A stretch of DNA of 64,000 bases from Paraburkholderia lacunae (GTDB lineage: Bacteria > Pseudomonadota > Gammaproteobacteria > Burkholderiales > Burkholderiaceae): positions 84,274 through 148,273 of the forward strand of contig NZ_QHKS01000021.1 of the NCBI RefSeq assembly GCF_003353175.1, given 5' to 3'. The position numbers and the translations under genes are program-made. Below, in pieces: positions 24,027 to 32,769 of the stretch (position 1 is its first letter; each line of letters opens with the position of its first letter). The notes beneath the pieces are model-generated. The model was not told where the DNA came from. It did not search any database and saw nothing but the letters and a program-made list of their open reading frames with translations.

Positions 24027-24947
24027 TCAACGCTCGTCAAAACGCCGCACGATGCCTGCCATCAGATTGCGCAGCCACACGTTGCCCTCGTCCTGATCGA
24101 AGTGTTCGTGCCAGTGCATCGTGACCGCGGCAATCGGCAAGGTGACCGGCAACTCGTAAATCTGGAAACCGCCGCCGCGATTGAAGATCTGGGCGAGGCG
24201 CCGCGGCAGCGTCGCGAACAGGTCGGTCACGGCCAGCACACTCGGCAAGGCCACGAAATGCGGCAATTCCAGCGCGATGTGGCGGCCCACGCCTTGCGAG
24301 CGAAACGCATCGTCGAGCGCATGATGGCTGTGCTCGACCGAGCTGATCTGCACATGCGACGCGGCCAGAAACGCCTTCAGGCTCAGTTCTTTCGAGCGCG
24401 GCAAGCCAGGGCGCTTGCGCGTCATGCACACGTAAGTCTCCTCGAACAACGGCTGATGACGCGTGCGCGCGGTCAGCGTCGGCAGATTGCCGATCGCGAA
24501 ATCGAGCCGGCTGGCGCGCAGCGCGTCTTCGATTTCTTCGACCGGCAACGGCGCGATGCGCAATCTCACGCGCGGCGCCTGCTGGTGCAATGCCTCGCAG
24601 ATCGGCGGCAGATACGCCAGTTCACCCGCGTCGGACAACGATAGCCGGAAGGTGCGCGTGCTCACCGCCGGGTCGAAATGCTCCGCGTAACGCAGCGCTT
24701 CACGCACCGTATCCAGCGCCCGCGCGACGATGCCCGACAGCTCGAGCGCGATCGGCGTGGGCTGCATGCCGGCGCGGGTGCGAATGAAGAGCGGATCGTC
24801 GAACAAGGTCCGCAAACGCCCGAGCGAGTAACTGATTGCCGGCTGCGACAGTGCGAGCCGTTCGCCGGCGCGCGTCAGGCTGCGCTCCTCGACAATCGCC
24901 TGGAAAACGCGCAGCAGATTGAGGTCGACGTGGTCCAGCGAATTCAT
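24027..24947 (-). CDS. iacR1: LysR-family regulator divergent from iacCD
   Basis: 306 residues (from MNSLDHVDLNLL). The helix-turn-helix covers ~6-60 (SLTRAGERLALSQPAISYSL), with a NahR/LinR/NodD-type effector domain after it. Start candidates are ATG at 24980, 24959 and 24947; 24947 has GGA at the right distance and leaves the dyads at 24969-25005 outside the coding region. A LysR regulator responding to an IAA breakdown product is known for the iac genes of Paraburkholderia phytofirmans; position beside iacC suggests this is the counterpart, so the symbol is by context. Confidence 0.8.
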   Translation of the reverse strand: MNSLDHVDLNLLRVFQAIVEERSLTRAGERLALSQPAISYSLGRLRTLFDDPLFIRTRAGMQPTPIALELSGIVARALDTVREALRYAEHFDPAVSTRTFRLSLSDAGELAYLPPICEALHQQAPRVRLRIAPLPVEEIEDALRASRLDFAIGNLPTLTARTRHQPLFEETYVCMTRKRPGLPRSKELSLKAFLAASHVQISSVEHSHHALDDAFRSQGVGRHIALELPHFVALPSVLAVTDLFATLPRRLAQIFNRGGGFQIYELPVTLPIAAVTMHWHEHFDQDEGNVWLRNLMAGIVRRFDER

Positions 24948-24968
24948 CGAGATATCCATCGGATTGAT

Positions 24969-25005
24969 TTGATATTTCATTTTAGATCAATTTGACGCAT
25001 ATCAA
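24969..25005. promoter_or_regulatory. operator dyads between the LysR gene and iacC
   Basis: TTGAT (24969-24973) pairs with ATCAA (24986-24990), and TTGA (24992-24995) pairs with TCAA (25002-25005). Both are AT-rich T-N(11-12)-A type dyads in the ~100-base divergent region, as expected for a LysR regulator. No clear -35/-10 was fixed. Confidence 0.45.
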
Positions 25006-25051
25006 GCGGTGGGTGAGACTTGGCTCCATCGACCACCCCACCTGCACAGCC

Positions 25052-26335
25052 ATGAGCGAATCCTCATATCAGACCGTCGATGCCAGCGCGTTGTACCAGC
25101 GCGCGCAGTCCGATCGCGTCGCCCCTTCGCTGTACCACGACCCGGCGGTTTTCGAAGCCGAACTCGAGCGCATTTTCTACAAGACCTGGATCTGGGTCGC
25201 GCATGAGAGCGAGCTGCCCAATCCGGGCGACTTCCGCACCACCACGATCGGCCGCCAGCCGGTGATCGTGGTGCGCGACAGGAGCGGCGCCGTGAACGTG
25301 CTGCAAAACCGCTGCCGCCATCGCGGCGCGACGGTGTGCGAACAGCACAAGGGCAACGCCAAAGGCTTCACCTGTCCGTATCACAGCTGGACCTACGGGC
25401 TCGACGGCGCATTGCGCGCACTGCCCTACGGCGACGGCTACGAAGGCGTGATCGACAAGACCGAACTGCCGCTCGCGAGTCTGCGCGTGGGCATCTATCA
25501 AGGCCTGATTTTCGCGAGTTTCAATCAGGAGATCGAGCCGCTCGAAGACTTTCTCGGCGGCGCCAAACCGTGGATCGATCTGTTCATGAAGCAAGGCGCG
25601 GGCTATCCGATCAAGGCCAACGGCGAACACCGCTTCCGCTTCAACGGCAACTGGAAGATCCAGCTCGAAAACACCACCGACCTGTATCACTTCCCGGTCG
25701 TCCACAAGTCGTGGATGAAATCGATCGACGACGAAACCGCTGCGGCGATCACGAGCTTCATGACGAGCGACGACGCGTTCTGCCGCTCCCTCGGCAACGG
25801 CCATAGTCTCGCGGTGCTGGTGCCCGAACTCGTCGATCTCGACAAGGACGACGGCGCGCCGGTACCCGAACGCTTCGAAGCGCTGGCCGCCTCGCTCGCG
25901 AAAGATCACGCGCCCGACGAAGTGCGCCGCATCGTGCGTTCACTGATGGGTGTCGGCTTCAATCTGAATCTGTTTCCGAACCTCGCGTTGTCGATGGCGT
26001 TTTTCCGCGTGCTGCGGCCCATTTCGGCAAACGAAACCGAAATCCGTCACGTGGCGCTCGCCATGGACGGCGGCCCCGAAGAAGCCAACCGCGTACGCCT
26101 GCGGATTCACGAGCACTTCCAGGGTCCGTTCGGTTTCGGCAGCCCCGATGACGCCGAAGCATGGGAACGCGTGCAGCGCGGCTCGCACGCCGGCCCCGAG
26201 CTGCCGATTCTCGTGAACCGCGGCCTGAATCGCGAGAGCACAGCGCCGAACGGCGAGAAGACCGCCCATGCCACCGACGAAACCGGCATGCGCGAAGCGT
26301 ACGCGCAATGGCGCACGATGATGGAGCACGCATGA
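25052..26335 (+). CDS. iacC: Rieske aromatic-ring-hydroxylating oxygenase, alpha subunit
   Basis: 427 residues. Rieske ligands Cys88-x-His90 and Cys108-x2-His111; catalytic iron ligands Asp210, His213 and His218 (NTTDLYHFPVVH). The protein matches BenA/AntA/IacC-type alpha subunits. In indole-3-acetate breakdown IacC and IacD act late in the route to catechol. The start MSESSYQTVD was chosen because the 20 residues before it cross the LysR operator. The stop overlaps the beta-subunit start (ATGA), so the two are coupled. Confidence 0.88.
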   Translation: MSESSYQTVDASALYQRAQSDRVAPSLYHDPAVFEAELERIFYKTWIWVAHESELPNPGDFRTTTIGRQPVIVVRDRSGAVNVLQNRCRHRGATVCEQHKGNAKGFTCPYHSWTYGLDGALRALPYGDGYEGVIDKTELPLASLRVGIYQGLIFASFNQEIEPLEDFLGGAKPWIDLFMKQGAGYPIKANGEHRFRFNGNWKIQLENTTDLYHFPVVHKSWMKSIDDETAAAITSFMTSDDAFCRSLGNGHSLAVLVPELVDLDKDDGAPVPERFEALAASLAKDHAPDEVRRIVRSLMGVGFNLNLFPNLALSMAFFRVLRPISANETEIRHVALAMDGGPEEANRVRLRIHEHFQGPFGFGSPDDAEAWERVQRGSHAGPELPILVNRGLNRESTAPNGEKTAHATDETGMREAYAQWRTMMEHA

Positions 26336-26832
26336 TGGACAACAGGAACACGCTTTTCTCGCAGCAAACCTTCGCCGGCGCGGTCGAACTGATCTGGCGC
26401 GAAGCCGAACTGCTGGACCGCAAGGACTATCGCGAATGGCTTTCGCTATGGGACCCGGCGGGCTTTTACGTCGTGCCGATCGATCCGCAGGCCAGCGACT
26501 TCGCCGCCACGCTGAACTACGCGTACGACGATCAGGACATGCGCGAAAAACGCGTGCAACGGATGACGTCCGGCTACTCGGCGTCGGCCAGCGACGCCGC
26601 CCGCACCGTGCGCACTGTTGCGCGCTTCACGCTGACCGGCGACGCGAACGACGAAGTCGAAGTCAACTCGGCGCAGATCGTCGTCGCCTACAAGCGCGGC
26701 ACGTCGACGCTGTTCGCGGCGGACCTCACGCATCGCATCAGCTTCGCGAGCGGCGAGCCGCGCATCGTGCAGAAGGTGATCCGCCTGATCGATTCGACCG
26801 AGACGCTCAGCGCAATCGGTTTCCTGCTGTGA
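26332..26832 (+). CDS. iacD: aromatic-ring-hydroxylating dioxygenase, beta subunit
   Basis: 166 residues, the small NTF2-like structural subunit that packs with the alpha subunit as a hexamer. It begins with FAGAVELIWREAELLDRKDY and contains the typical WLSLWDPAGFYVVP. Start ATG overlaps the alpha stop. It has no cofactor of its own. A 255-base gap follows, with a promoter candidate ahead of iacA. Confidence 0.9.
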   Translation: MMDNRNTLFSQQTFAGAVELIWREAELLDRKDYREWLSLWDPAGFYVVPIDPQASDFAATLNYAYDDQDMREKRVQRMTSGYSASASDAARTVRTVARFTLTGDANDEVEVNSAQIVVAYKRGTSTLFAADLTHRISFASGEPRIVQKVIRLIDSTETLSAIGFLL

Positions 26833-26976
26833 ACCTCTGTGAACCGCGATCACGCGAACGGACCGACACGATGCACGATTGAACCGCCTTCGACCCGCCC
26901 TCCGGCAGGGATGCACGCCTGAAGATTTCTTTAGATCACCCCGGCGCGCTACCTAAAAGTGCGTCCCGCGCCCCAA

Positions 26977-27005
26977 TTGAAGCGTTCTTTTTGCATTTCT
27001 AGACT
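26977..27005 (+). promoter_or_regulatory. candidate sigma-70 promoter for iacA-B-I-H-E
   Basis: TTGAAG (26977-26982), 17-base spacer, TAGACT (27000-27005), about 80 bases before iacA. It would allow a separate transcript from iacCD. Two of six -35 and two of six -10 bases differ from consensus. Confidence 0.4.
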
Positions 27006-27087
27006 GGCATCAGCCTGCACGATTCATCAGCCATTCGAATCGTGCCCTCGTGTTCCAGTCGCCAACGAATCAGGGAGAACTTCCGCC

Positions 27088-28278
27088 ATGTCCGATAACG
27101 CCACCGCCGTCGCCGCCGAAAACCAGAGCGCGTCGAGCACCACGCGCCTGCCGCTCGACCATGTGATCGCCGACATTGCCGCGCGCCGCGACGAATTCGA
27201 CCGCTTGTCGCATGTGCCGCGCGATGTGATCGCGAGGCTCAAGCGCGCGGGCGTGTATCGCGCGGCCACGCCACGGCTTTTCGGCGGCGATGCGCTCGCG
27301 CCCACCGCTTTTCTCGACATGATCGAACGCATCGCCACGGCGGACGGCTCCGCGGCGTGGGTCGCGAGCTTCGGTTCGGCGAACGTCTATCTCGCCGCGC
27401 TGCCGCTCGCAACCCAGGCGCAGATTTACGCCGACGGTCCCGATCAGGTGTTCGCCGGCGGTCTCTTTCCGGTGCAACCGGCGCAGCCTGCGGAAGGCGG
27501 CTGGCGCGTGAACGGCACGTGGAAATTCGCGAGCGGCTGCAAGGGTGCGGATTGGCTCGGCGTCGGAATTGGCGTGGGCACAGGCAACGGCACCGGCAAC
27601 GGCGGCATGCCGAGCAAGCCGCGCACGGCCGTGTTCCGGCCGCATCAGATCGAGATCGTCGAGAACTGGGACGTGGTCGGCATGCAAGGCACCGGCAGTC
27701 ACGATCTGCGCGTCACCGATCAATTCGTCGCCGACGACTGGACTTTCGTGCGCGGCGGCGAGGCGAACGTCGACGAACCGCTGTATCGCTATCCGACCAT
27801 CGCCTACGCGGCGCAAGTGCTGGCAGTGGTGAACCTCGGCCTCGCCCGCGCCGCGCTCGACGTCGCCAATCAGATGGCCGGCGGCCGCAAGACGACCACC
27901 GGCGCGCCGCAACTCGCGGAGCGCGCGTACTACCGGATCGAGCTGGCGAAAGCCGAAGCGCAACTGCGCTCGGCCCGCGCCTTTTTCTACGACACGACCG
28001 ACGAGGTCTGGCAATCGATTCTCGCGGGCCGCCCGGCCACGCCGGAGCAGGTCAGCCTGCTGCGCCTCGCCGCGACGCAGATCGCCCGCGAAGGCGCCGA
28101 CGTCGTGCAGCGCGCCTATCGCCTCGGCGGCACGATGGCGATCTATCGCACGCATCCGTTGCAGCGCCTGTTGCGCGACTCGATGGTGGTCACCCAGCAC
28201 GCGTTTCTCGGCGAAGGCAATTTCGACGGCGCCGGTGCGGTGTTCGTCGGCGTGCCGCCGATTCCGGGCTACCTGTAG
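27088..28278 (+). CDS. iacA: flavin-dependent monooxygenase, acyl-CoA-dehydrogenase-like (indole-3-acetate hydroxylase)
   Basis: 396 residues with the acyl-CoA dehydrogenase/HpaA-type fold: helical N-terminus (ARRDEFDRLSHVPRDVIARL), central beta domain (GWRVNGTWKFASGC), and C-terminal helices ending QHAFLGEGNFDGAGAVF. IacA makes the first oxidation of indole-3-acetate, using reduced flavin from IacG. A Gly/Thr/Asn-rich insert (near residues 160-172) is unusual. GGAG lies upstream of the ATG with a longish spacer. It heads the cluster iacA-B-I-H-E. Confidence 0.88.
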   Translation: MSDNATAVAAENQSASSTTRLPLDHVIADIAARRDEFDRLSHVPRDVIARLKRAGVYRAATPRLFGGDALAPTAFLDMIERIATADGSAAWVASFGSANVYLAALPLATQAQIYADGPDQVFAGGLFPVQPAQPAEGGWRVNGTWKFASGCKGADWLGVGIGVGTGNGTGNGGMPSKPRTAVFRPHQIEIVENWDVVGMQGTGSHDLRVTDQFVADDWTFVRGGEANVDEPLYRYPTIAYAAQVLAVVNLGLARAALDVANQMAGGRKTTTGAPQLAERAYYRIELAKAEAQLRSARAFFYDTTDEVWQSILAGRPATPEQVSLLRLAATQIAREGADVVQRAYRLGGTMAIYRTHPLQRLLRDSMVVTQHAFLGEGNFDGAGAVFVGVPPIPGYL

Positions 28279-28328
28279 GCCACTTTCCGCATTCCCAGCT
28301 CATACCCGTTTCAAGGAGAACCCCACTC

Positions 28329-28706
28329 ATGTCCGATCAACAGGCACTGCCGCTGCGCGTGCTGTTCTGCTGCGGCGTCACGCAGAATTTCTTCGACTTG
28401 CCGCGCGAGAAAATCGGCGAAGTCTGGCAGGCTTACAGCAAGATGCTGAACGCGGTCGAATCGATGGAAGGCGTCAAGGTGCTCGGCATCATGGACGACG
28501 ACCGCCTCACCGTCGGCAACGCCGACAATTCGCCGTGGACGTTCTACATCATGGCCGACGTCGCCGACTTCGACACCGCCGTCGCGGTCTGCAATCTCTA
28601 TCGCACGACGCCGGTCGGCGAGTACAACCTGTGGCGCTACGGCAAGATCGAAGCGCGCGTGGGCCGCGCGCTGACGGTGCCGCCGCAGCACGCCAATCCG
28701 GCGTGA
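28329..28706 (+). CDS. iacB: IacB-type small protein
   Basis: 125 residues. It resembles the small IacB protein found after iacA in indole-3-acetate clusters; it contains GVKVLGIMDDDRLTVG and a dimeric alpha/beta-barrel-like pattern. Its exact chemistry was not settled in the work I know of. AAGGAG precedes the ATG. Located 50 bases after iacA and 10 before iacI. Confidence 0.75.
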   Translation: MSDQQALPLRVLFCCGVTQNFFDLPREKIGEVWQAYSKMLNAVESMEGVKVLGIMDDDRLTVGNADNSPWTFYIMADVADFDTAVAVCNLYRTTPVGEYNLWRYGKIEARVGRALTVPPQHANPA

Positions 28707-28716
28707 GCGTCACGCG

Positions 28717-29232
28717 ATGAACGATACCGCCGCCACGCTCGCCGGGCTGACCGAACGTCTCGCCGCGCTCGAAGCCGAATCCGCGGTGCGCCGCACGATG
28801 GCGCGCTACATGGCGCTATGCGACGTGCCATCCGGCGCGCTCGACGGCGAAACGCTCGCCGGTCTGTTCGCCACGGACGCGATCTGGGAAGGCATCGGCC
28901 CGCACTACGCACACAAGTTCGGCCGCCTGACAGGCCACGCGCAGATTCTCGCGATGCTCACGCGCTACTTGCCGCCGTCGCCGCATTTCTCGGTGAATGT
29001 CCACTTCCTCGCTTCGGAAACGATCGAAGTGAACGGCACGAGCGCCAAGGGCCGCTGGATCATGCTGCAAGCGTCCGGCTACGTGGATGCGCCAGCGGAG
29101 CTGATCGCGGCGCGCCTCGAAGTGGACTTCGCGCCCGCCGCCGATGGCCGCGACTGGCTCATCTCCCACTTTCGCACCGAGCGTCTTTTCGATGCGCCGT
29201 GGCAAGTGAATCCAAGGAAAGCACACCCATGA
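28717..29232 (+). CDS. iacI: SnoaL-like protein, IacI type
   Basis: 171 residues with an NTF2/SnoaL-like fold. The N-terminal coiled segment LTERLAALEAESAVRRTMAR is followed by YMALCD and a beta-rich core (HFSVNVHFLASETIEV). IacI of known clusters is of this fold and acts early in the pathway; the step is inferred from family. Its stop overlaps the iacH start (ATGA), giving translational coupling. Confidence 0.8.
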   Translation: MNDTAATLAGLTERLAALEAESAVRRTMARYMALCDVPSGALDGETLAGLFATDAIWEGIGPHYAHKFGRLTGHAQILAMLTRYLPPSPHFSVNVHFLASETIEVNGTSAKGRWIMLQASGYVDAPAELIAARLEVDFAPAADGRDWLISHFRTERLFDAPWQVNPRKAHP

Positions 29233-30353
29233 ACGAGTTTATCCAGACCTTGTCGTTAGGCGGCAGCGGGCCGAGCATCGCGATCAAGGACTCGATCGAC
29301 ATTGCCGGCTACGCGACCACCGCCGCCAGCCGCGCGCTCGCCGATACGCCGCCCGCGCAGCAGCACGCGGAAGTGGTCGAACGATTGCTCGCGGCCGGCT
29401 GGCATATCGCCGGCAAAGCGAACATGCATGAATTGGCGTTCGGCATGACAGGTATCAACGATTACACCGGCACGCCGCTCAACCCGCAAGACGCCACCCG
29501 TATTCCAGGCGGTTCGTCGAGCGGTTCGGCGGCTGCCGTCGGTCTGAAGCTCGCCGACGCCGCGCTCGGCACCGACACAGGCGGTTCGATTCGCGGCCCC
29601 GCCGCGTGTTGCGGCGTGATCGGTCTGAAGCCGACGTACGGCCGCGTGTCGCGCCGCGGCGTCGCGCCACGTGAATCTTCGCTCGATTGCGTCGGACCGT
29701 TCGCGCGCGAGATGCAAATGATGGTCGCCGCGATGGAGGCCATCACGGCAGATTTCGACGCGCGTGCCGCGCAGGCTTTGCAAGGCACGTGCAACGTCGG
29801 CGTCGTGCAGGTCGATGCCATGTCCGAGATCAACCGCGCCCTGGCACGTGCCGCGGATCTGGCAGGGTTCGCTTCGCGCTCCATCGAGCTCGACCACCTC
29901 GGCGCCGCGTTCGACGCGGGACTCTCGGTCATCAACGCGGAAACCTCGCGCGCGTTCGGTCATCTGGTGGAGACCGGCAAGCTCGGCGCCGATCTCGACG
30001 CGCGGCTGCGCGCTGCGGCCAGGACAAGCGCCGCGCAACTCGATGTAGCCGAGCAAATACGTCGGTATTTCACCGCGGCGGTCGACCACGCGCTAGCCGG
30101 CGTGGATGTGCTGATCCTGCCCACGCTGCCCGCGCTGCCGATCACGCTCGACGAAGCACGCGGCGGCACGTCGGTGATCGCGATGTCGTCGCTGATCCGA
30201 CCGTTCAATCTCAGCGGCCATCCGGCTTTGAGCCTGCCGTTGCCGATCCGCGGCTCGCCGCTCAAGGCAGGCTTGCAGATCGTGGGACGCAAAGGCGCGG
30301 ATGAGCAGGTATGCGCGATCGCGGCACGCTTTGAAGCCGCCCTCGCCGCTTGA
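29229..30353 (+). CDS. iacH: amidase, IacH type
   Basis: 374 residues, amidase-signature family. Catalytic triad elements are visible: Lys in IAIKDSIDIAG (~residue 20), the signature PGGSSSGSAAAVG (~92-104) and the nucleophile region LGTDTGGSIRGPA (~114-126). It probably opens or trims an amide-containing intermediate on the way from the oxindole/aminophenyl stage. It is shorter than GatA-type amidases (~450-490). Start overlaps the iacI stop. Confidence 0.85.
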   Translation: MNEFIQTLSLGGSGPSIAIKDSIDIAGYATTAASRALADTPPAQQHAEVVERLLAAGWHIAGKANMHELAFGMTGINDYTGTPLNPQDATRIPGGSSSGSAAAVGLKLADAALGTDTGGSIRGPAACCGVIGLKPTYGRVSRRGVAPRESSLDCVGPFAREMQMMVAAMEAITADFDARAAQALQGTCNVGVVQVDAMSEINRALARAADLAGFASRSIELDHLGAAFDAGLSVINAETSRAFGHLVETGKLGADLDARLRAAARTSAAQLDVAEQIRRYFTAAVDHALAGVDVLILPTLPALPITLDEARGGTSVIAMSSLIRPFNLSGHPALSLPLPIRGSPLKAGLQIVGRKGADEQVCAIAARFEAALAA

Positions 30354-30405
30354 ACAAGCTATAAACCCGCTGGAAAAGCGGCCGTTTTCTCACGGAGTCG
30401 AAGCC

Positions 30406-31149
30406 ATGCAGAACAGAGTCGTGCTCGTCACCGGCGCCGCGCGCGGTCTGGGCGCCGCCATCGCCAAGCGCTTTCATGCGGCCGGTTACGCGGTCGCGAT
30501 CGGCGACATCGCATTCGATGCAGCACAAGCCCTCGCCCGCGACCTGAGCGCCGACGGCTCCAACGCCTTCGCGCTGCCGCTCGACGTCACCTCGAAAGCC
30601 GCGTTCGCCGACTCGCGCGATGCAATCCTGCAACGCTGGGGCCGCATCGACGCACTGATCAACAACGCGGGCGCATCGAAAGTCGTGCCGGTGATGGAGA
30701 TCACGGCAGAGCAGTTCGATCAGGTCATCAACATCAATCTGCGCAGCGTGCTGTTCGGCTGCCAGGTATTCGGTCAGCATTTCGCCGACACCGGCGCGGG
30801 CCGCATCGTCAATATCGCCTCGCTCGCGGGTCAGAACGGCGGCTCGGCCACCGGCGCTCATTATGCGGCGGCCAAAGGCGGCGTGCTCACGCTGACCAAG
30901 GTGTTCGCGCGCGACCTCGGCGCGGCGGGCGTGACCGTCAACGCGATTTCGCCGGGACCGATGGATCTGCCGATCGTGCATGAGAGTGTCGCGGTCGACA
31001 AACTGAAGGCGGTGATCGCGAATATTCCAGCGGGGCGTCTGGGCTCCGCGGATTATGTCGCCGATGTCGCGGTCATGCTCGCCGCCGAGAATGCGTACTT
31101 TGCGAATGGTGCGTGCTGGGACGTGAACGGCGGCCTGTTCATGCGCTGA
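30406..31149 (+). CDS. iacE: SDR-family dehydrogenase, IacE type
   Basis: 247 residues. Classical SDR motifs: TGAARGLG (~9-16), NNAGA (~85-89), Ser and HYAAAK (Tyr-x3-Lys near 149-154), PGPMD near 185. GGAG is eight bases upstream of the ATG. IacE is the SDR of indole-3-acetate clusters and follows iacH as the last gene of this set. The response-regulator gene converges on its 3' end; no T-rich terminator is evident in the 46-base gap. Confidence 0.85.
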   Translation: MQNRVVLVTGAARGLGAAIAKRFHAAGYAVAIGDIAFDAAQALARDLSADGSNAFALPLDVTSKAAFADSRDAILQRWGRIDALINNAGASKVVPVMEITAEQFDQVININLRSVLFGCQVFGQHFADTGAGRIVNIASLAGQNGGSATGAHYAAAKGGVLTLTKVFARDLGAAGVTVNAISPGPMDLPIVHESVAVDKLKAVIANIPAGRLGSADYVADVAVMLAAENAYFANGACWDVNGGLFMR

Positions 31150-31195
31150 ACGCCGGAACGCCAGAACGCCTGCCAGGCGCCCCTGCGTGCCCGGC

Positions 31196-31864
31196 TCAGC
31201 GGACCGGGCCGCTCGCGCCCGCCGACGTATCGTGGTCCCACACCGCCATCACCTCGCGCACCAGCATCGCAATCGATGCCGCGCCGAGCTTGTCCTTGAT
31301 GCTCGCGCGGTGCACGTCGACGGTCTTCACGCTGATCGATAGCTCGGTGGCGATGCGCTTGCTGCCCTTGCCGTCGATGACGCCACGCAGCACTTCCTTT
31401 TCGCGCGCCGTCAGCGACTCGATACGCTTGCGCAACTCGCGCTGCTTCTGATCGGCGGCATGACGTTGCGCGGCGAGCTTCAACGCACGCTGCACACGAT
31501 CGAGCATCTGCTGCGAGTTGTACGGCTTCTCGACGAAATCGATCGCGCCGTTCTGCAACGCGCGCACCGACATCGGAATATCGCCGTGACCACTGACGAA
31601 AATGATCGGCAGCGTCGCCTGCTGGCGGTTCAACTCGGCTTGCACGTCGAAACCGCTTTGCTCCGGCATGCGCACGTCGAGCACCAGACAGGCCGGTGCG
31701 TTGGGATCGAACGCAGCAAGAAACTCGCTGGCGTTGGCGAATCCCGCCGATTTCACACCGACCGATTCCAGCAGCCATGCAAGCGACGTACGCATGCCGC
31801 AGTCGTCGTCGACGATATAGACGATCGGTGTGAGGGCTGCGGCAGGCGAAGACGGTTGACGCAT
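31196..31864 (-). CDS. iacR2: FixJ/NarL-type response regulator
   Basis: 222 residues. Receiver domain 13-125 with acidic pocket DDD (19-21), phosphoacceptor Asp63 (VLDVRMPEQSG) and Lys near 113 (VEKPY); a LuxR-type helix-turn-helix follows (LTAREKEVLRGVIDGK, then SISVKTVDVHR). A two-component system is known to control iac genes in P. phytofirmans, and the position between iacE and iacG suggests this is that response regulator. No histidine kinase gene is present anywhere in the window. Symbol by context. Confidence 0.82.
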   Translation of the reverse strand: MRQPSSPAAALTPIVYIVDDDCGMRTSLAWLLESVGVKSAGFANASEFLAAFDPNAPACLVLDVRMPEQSGFDVQAELNRQQATLPIIFVSGHGDIPMSVRALQNGAIDFVEKPYNSQQMLDRVQRALKLAAQRHAADQKQRELRKRIESLTAREKEVLRGVIDGKGSKRIATELSISVKTVDVHRASIKDKLGAASIAMLVREVMAVWDHDTSAGASGPVR

Positions 31865-31920
31865 GAGCGGATCGAGGTGGTTCAGGTGTGGGCCATTCAG
31901 AGCGTATCGACGCGGCGAAT

Positions 31921-31975
31921 CATTGAAGCGAATCCATTGAATCCAGTGAATCCATTGAAGCGAATTGCCGCTTCA
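31921..31975. repeat. direct repeats and hairpin between the response regulator and iacG
   Basis: CATTGAAGCGAAT occurs at 31921-31933 and 31953-31965, 32 bp apart (about three helical turns). The second copy forms a 7-bp inverted repeat TGAAGCG-AATTGC-CGCTTCA (31956-31975). They lie 60-110 bases upstream of the response-regulator start and could be its binding sites. The rest of 31976-32199 shows no gene. Confidence 0.5.
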
Positions 31976-32199
31976 TGATAACCAGTCGAAAAAGGCCTGA
32001 ATAGCGATAGTTACCCTGTAGCGCCGATTGTTCAGCGTTGATGTGCCGGCCTTGCGGCGTGCTTCAGGCCCGCATTGGGGAAAGCTTTAGAGACGTTGGG
32101 AAAGACGCCCGCCGGCACGGCGTTCGCGCGGATTTTTTTTCGTGTGCGGATTGATTACGCTTGAATCCAGCTCCTCACTTCGGCCCCAGGAAAACACCC

Positions 32200-32727
32200 A
32201 TGACATCGACCCTCCACCCCAACCCGGACGCCGCTGCAAAGCTGCAGTTTCGTCAGGCCATGGCGCATCTGTCCGCGGCCGTCAATGTCATCACGACAGC
32301 CGGCCCGCACGGGCGCTGCGGCGTCACCGCGAGCGCGGTGTGTTCCGTGACCGATACGCCGCCGACGCTGCTGGTCTGCCTGAACCGTTCCAGCGCCATG
32401 CACGCGACCTTCGAAGGCAACCGCCACCTCTGCATCAACGTGCTGCCCGGCGAACACGAACTGCTCGCGCGCCACTTCGCGGGTCAGACCCAGGTGCCGA
32501 TGGAAGAGCGCTTCGGCTGGCCGATCTGGGACGAAGGCACGCACGGCGTGCCCGTGTTGCGCGACGCGTTAGCCAGCCTGCAAGGCGAGATCGTCGAAAT
32601 GAAGGAGGTCGGCTCGCACTCGGTGATGTTCGTCAAGACCACGTCCATTTGCGTGCGCGCCGACGGCGACGGTCTGATCTATTTCGACCGCAATTTCCAC
32701 CGCATCAAGCGCGCGGCTTCGTTCTGA
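32200..32727 (+). CDS. iacG: flavin reductase, IacG type
   Basis: 175 residues, flavin reductase (FMN-binding split barrel) family. The N-terminal QFRQAMAHLSAAVNVITTA and CGVTASAVCSVTDTPPTLL are diagnostic. It supplies reduced flavin to a two-component monooxygenase, here most likely IacA. The start MTSTLHPNPDA follows an AGGA site. It is transcribed away from the response regulator. Confidence 0.88.
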   Translation: MTSTLHPNPDAAAKLQFRQAMAHLSAAVNVITTAGPHGRCGVTASAVCSVTDTPPTLLVCLNRSSAMHATFEGNRHLCINVLPGEHELLARHFAGQTQVPMEERFGWPIWDEGTHGVPVLRDALASLQGEIVEMKEVGSHSVMFVKTTSICVRADGDGLIYFDRNFHRIKRAASF

Positions 32728-32769
32728 GCGCATCGATCGCGCAGGCAAAATAATCACCTCATAGTGTGA

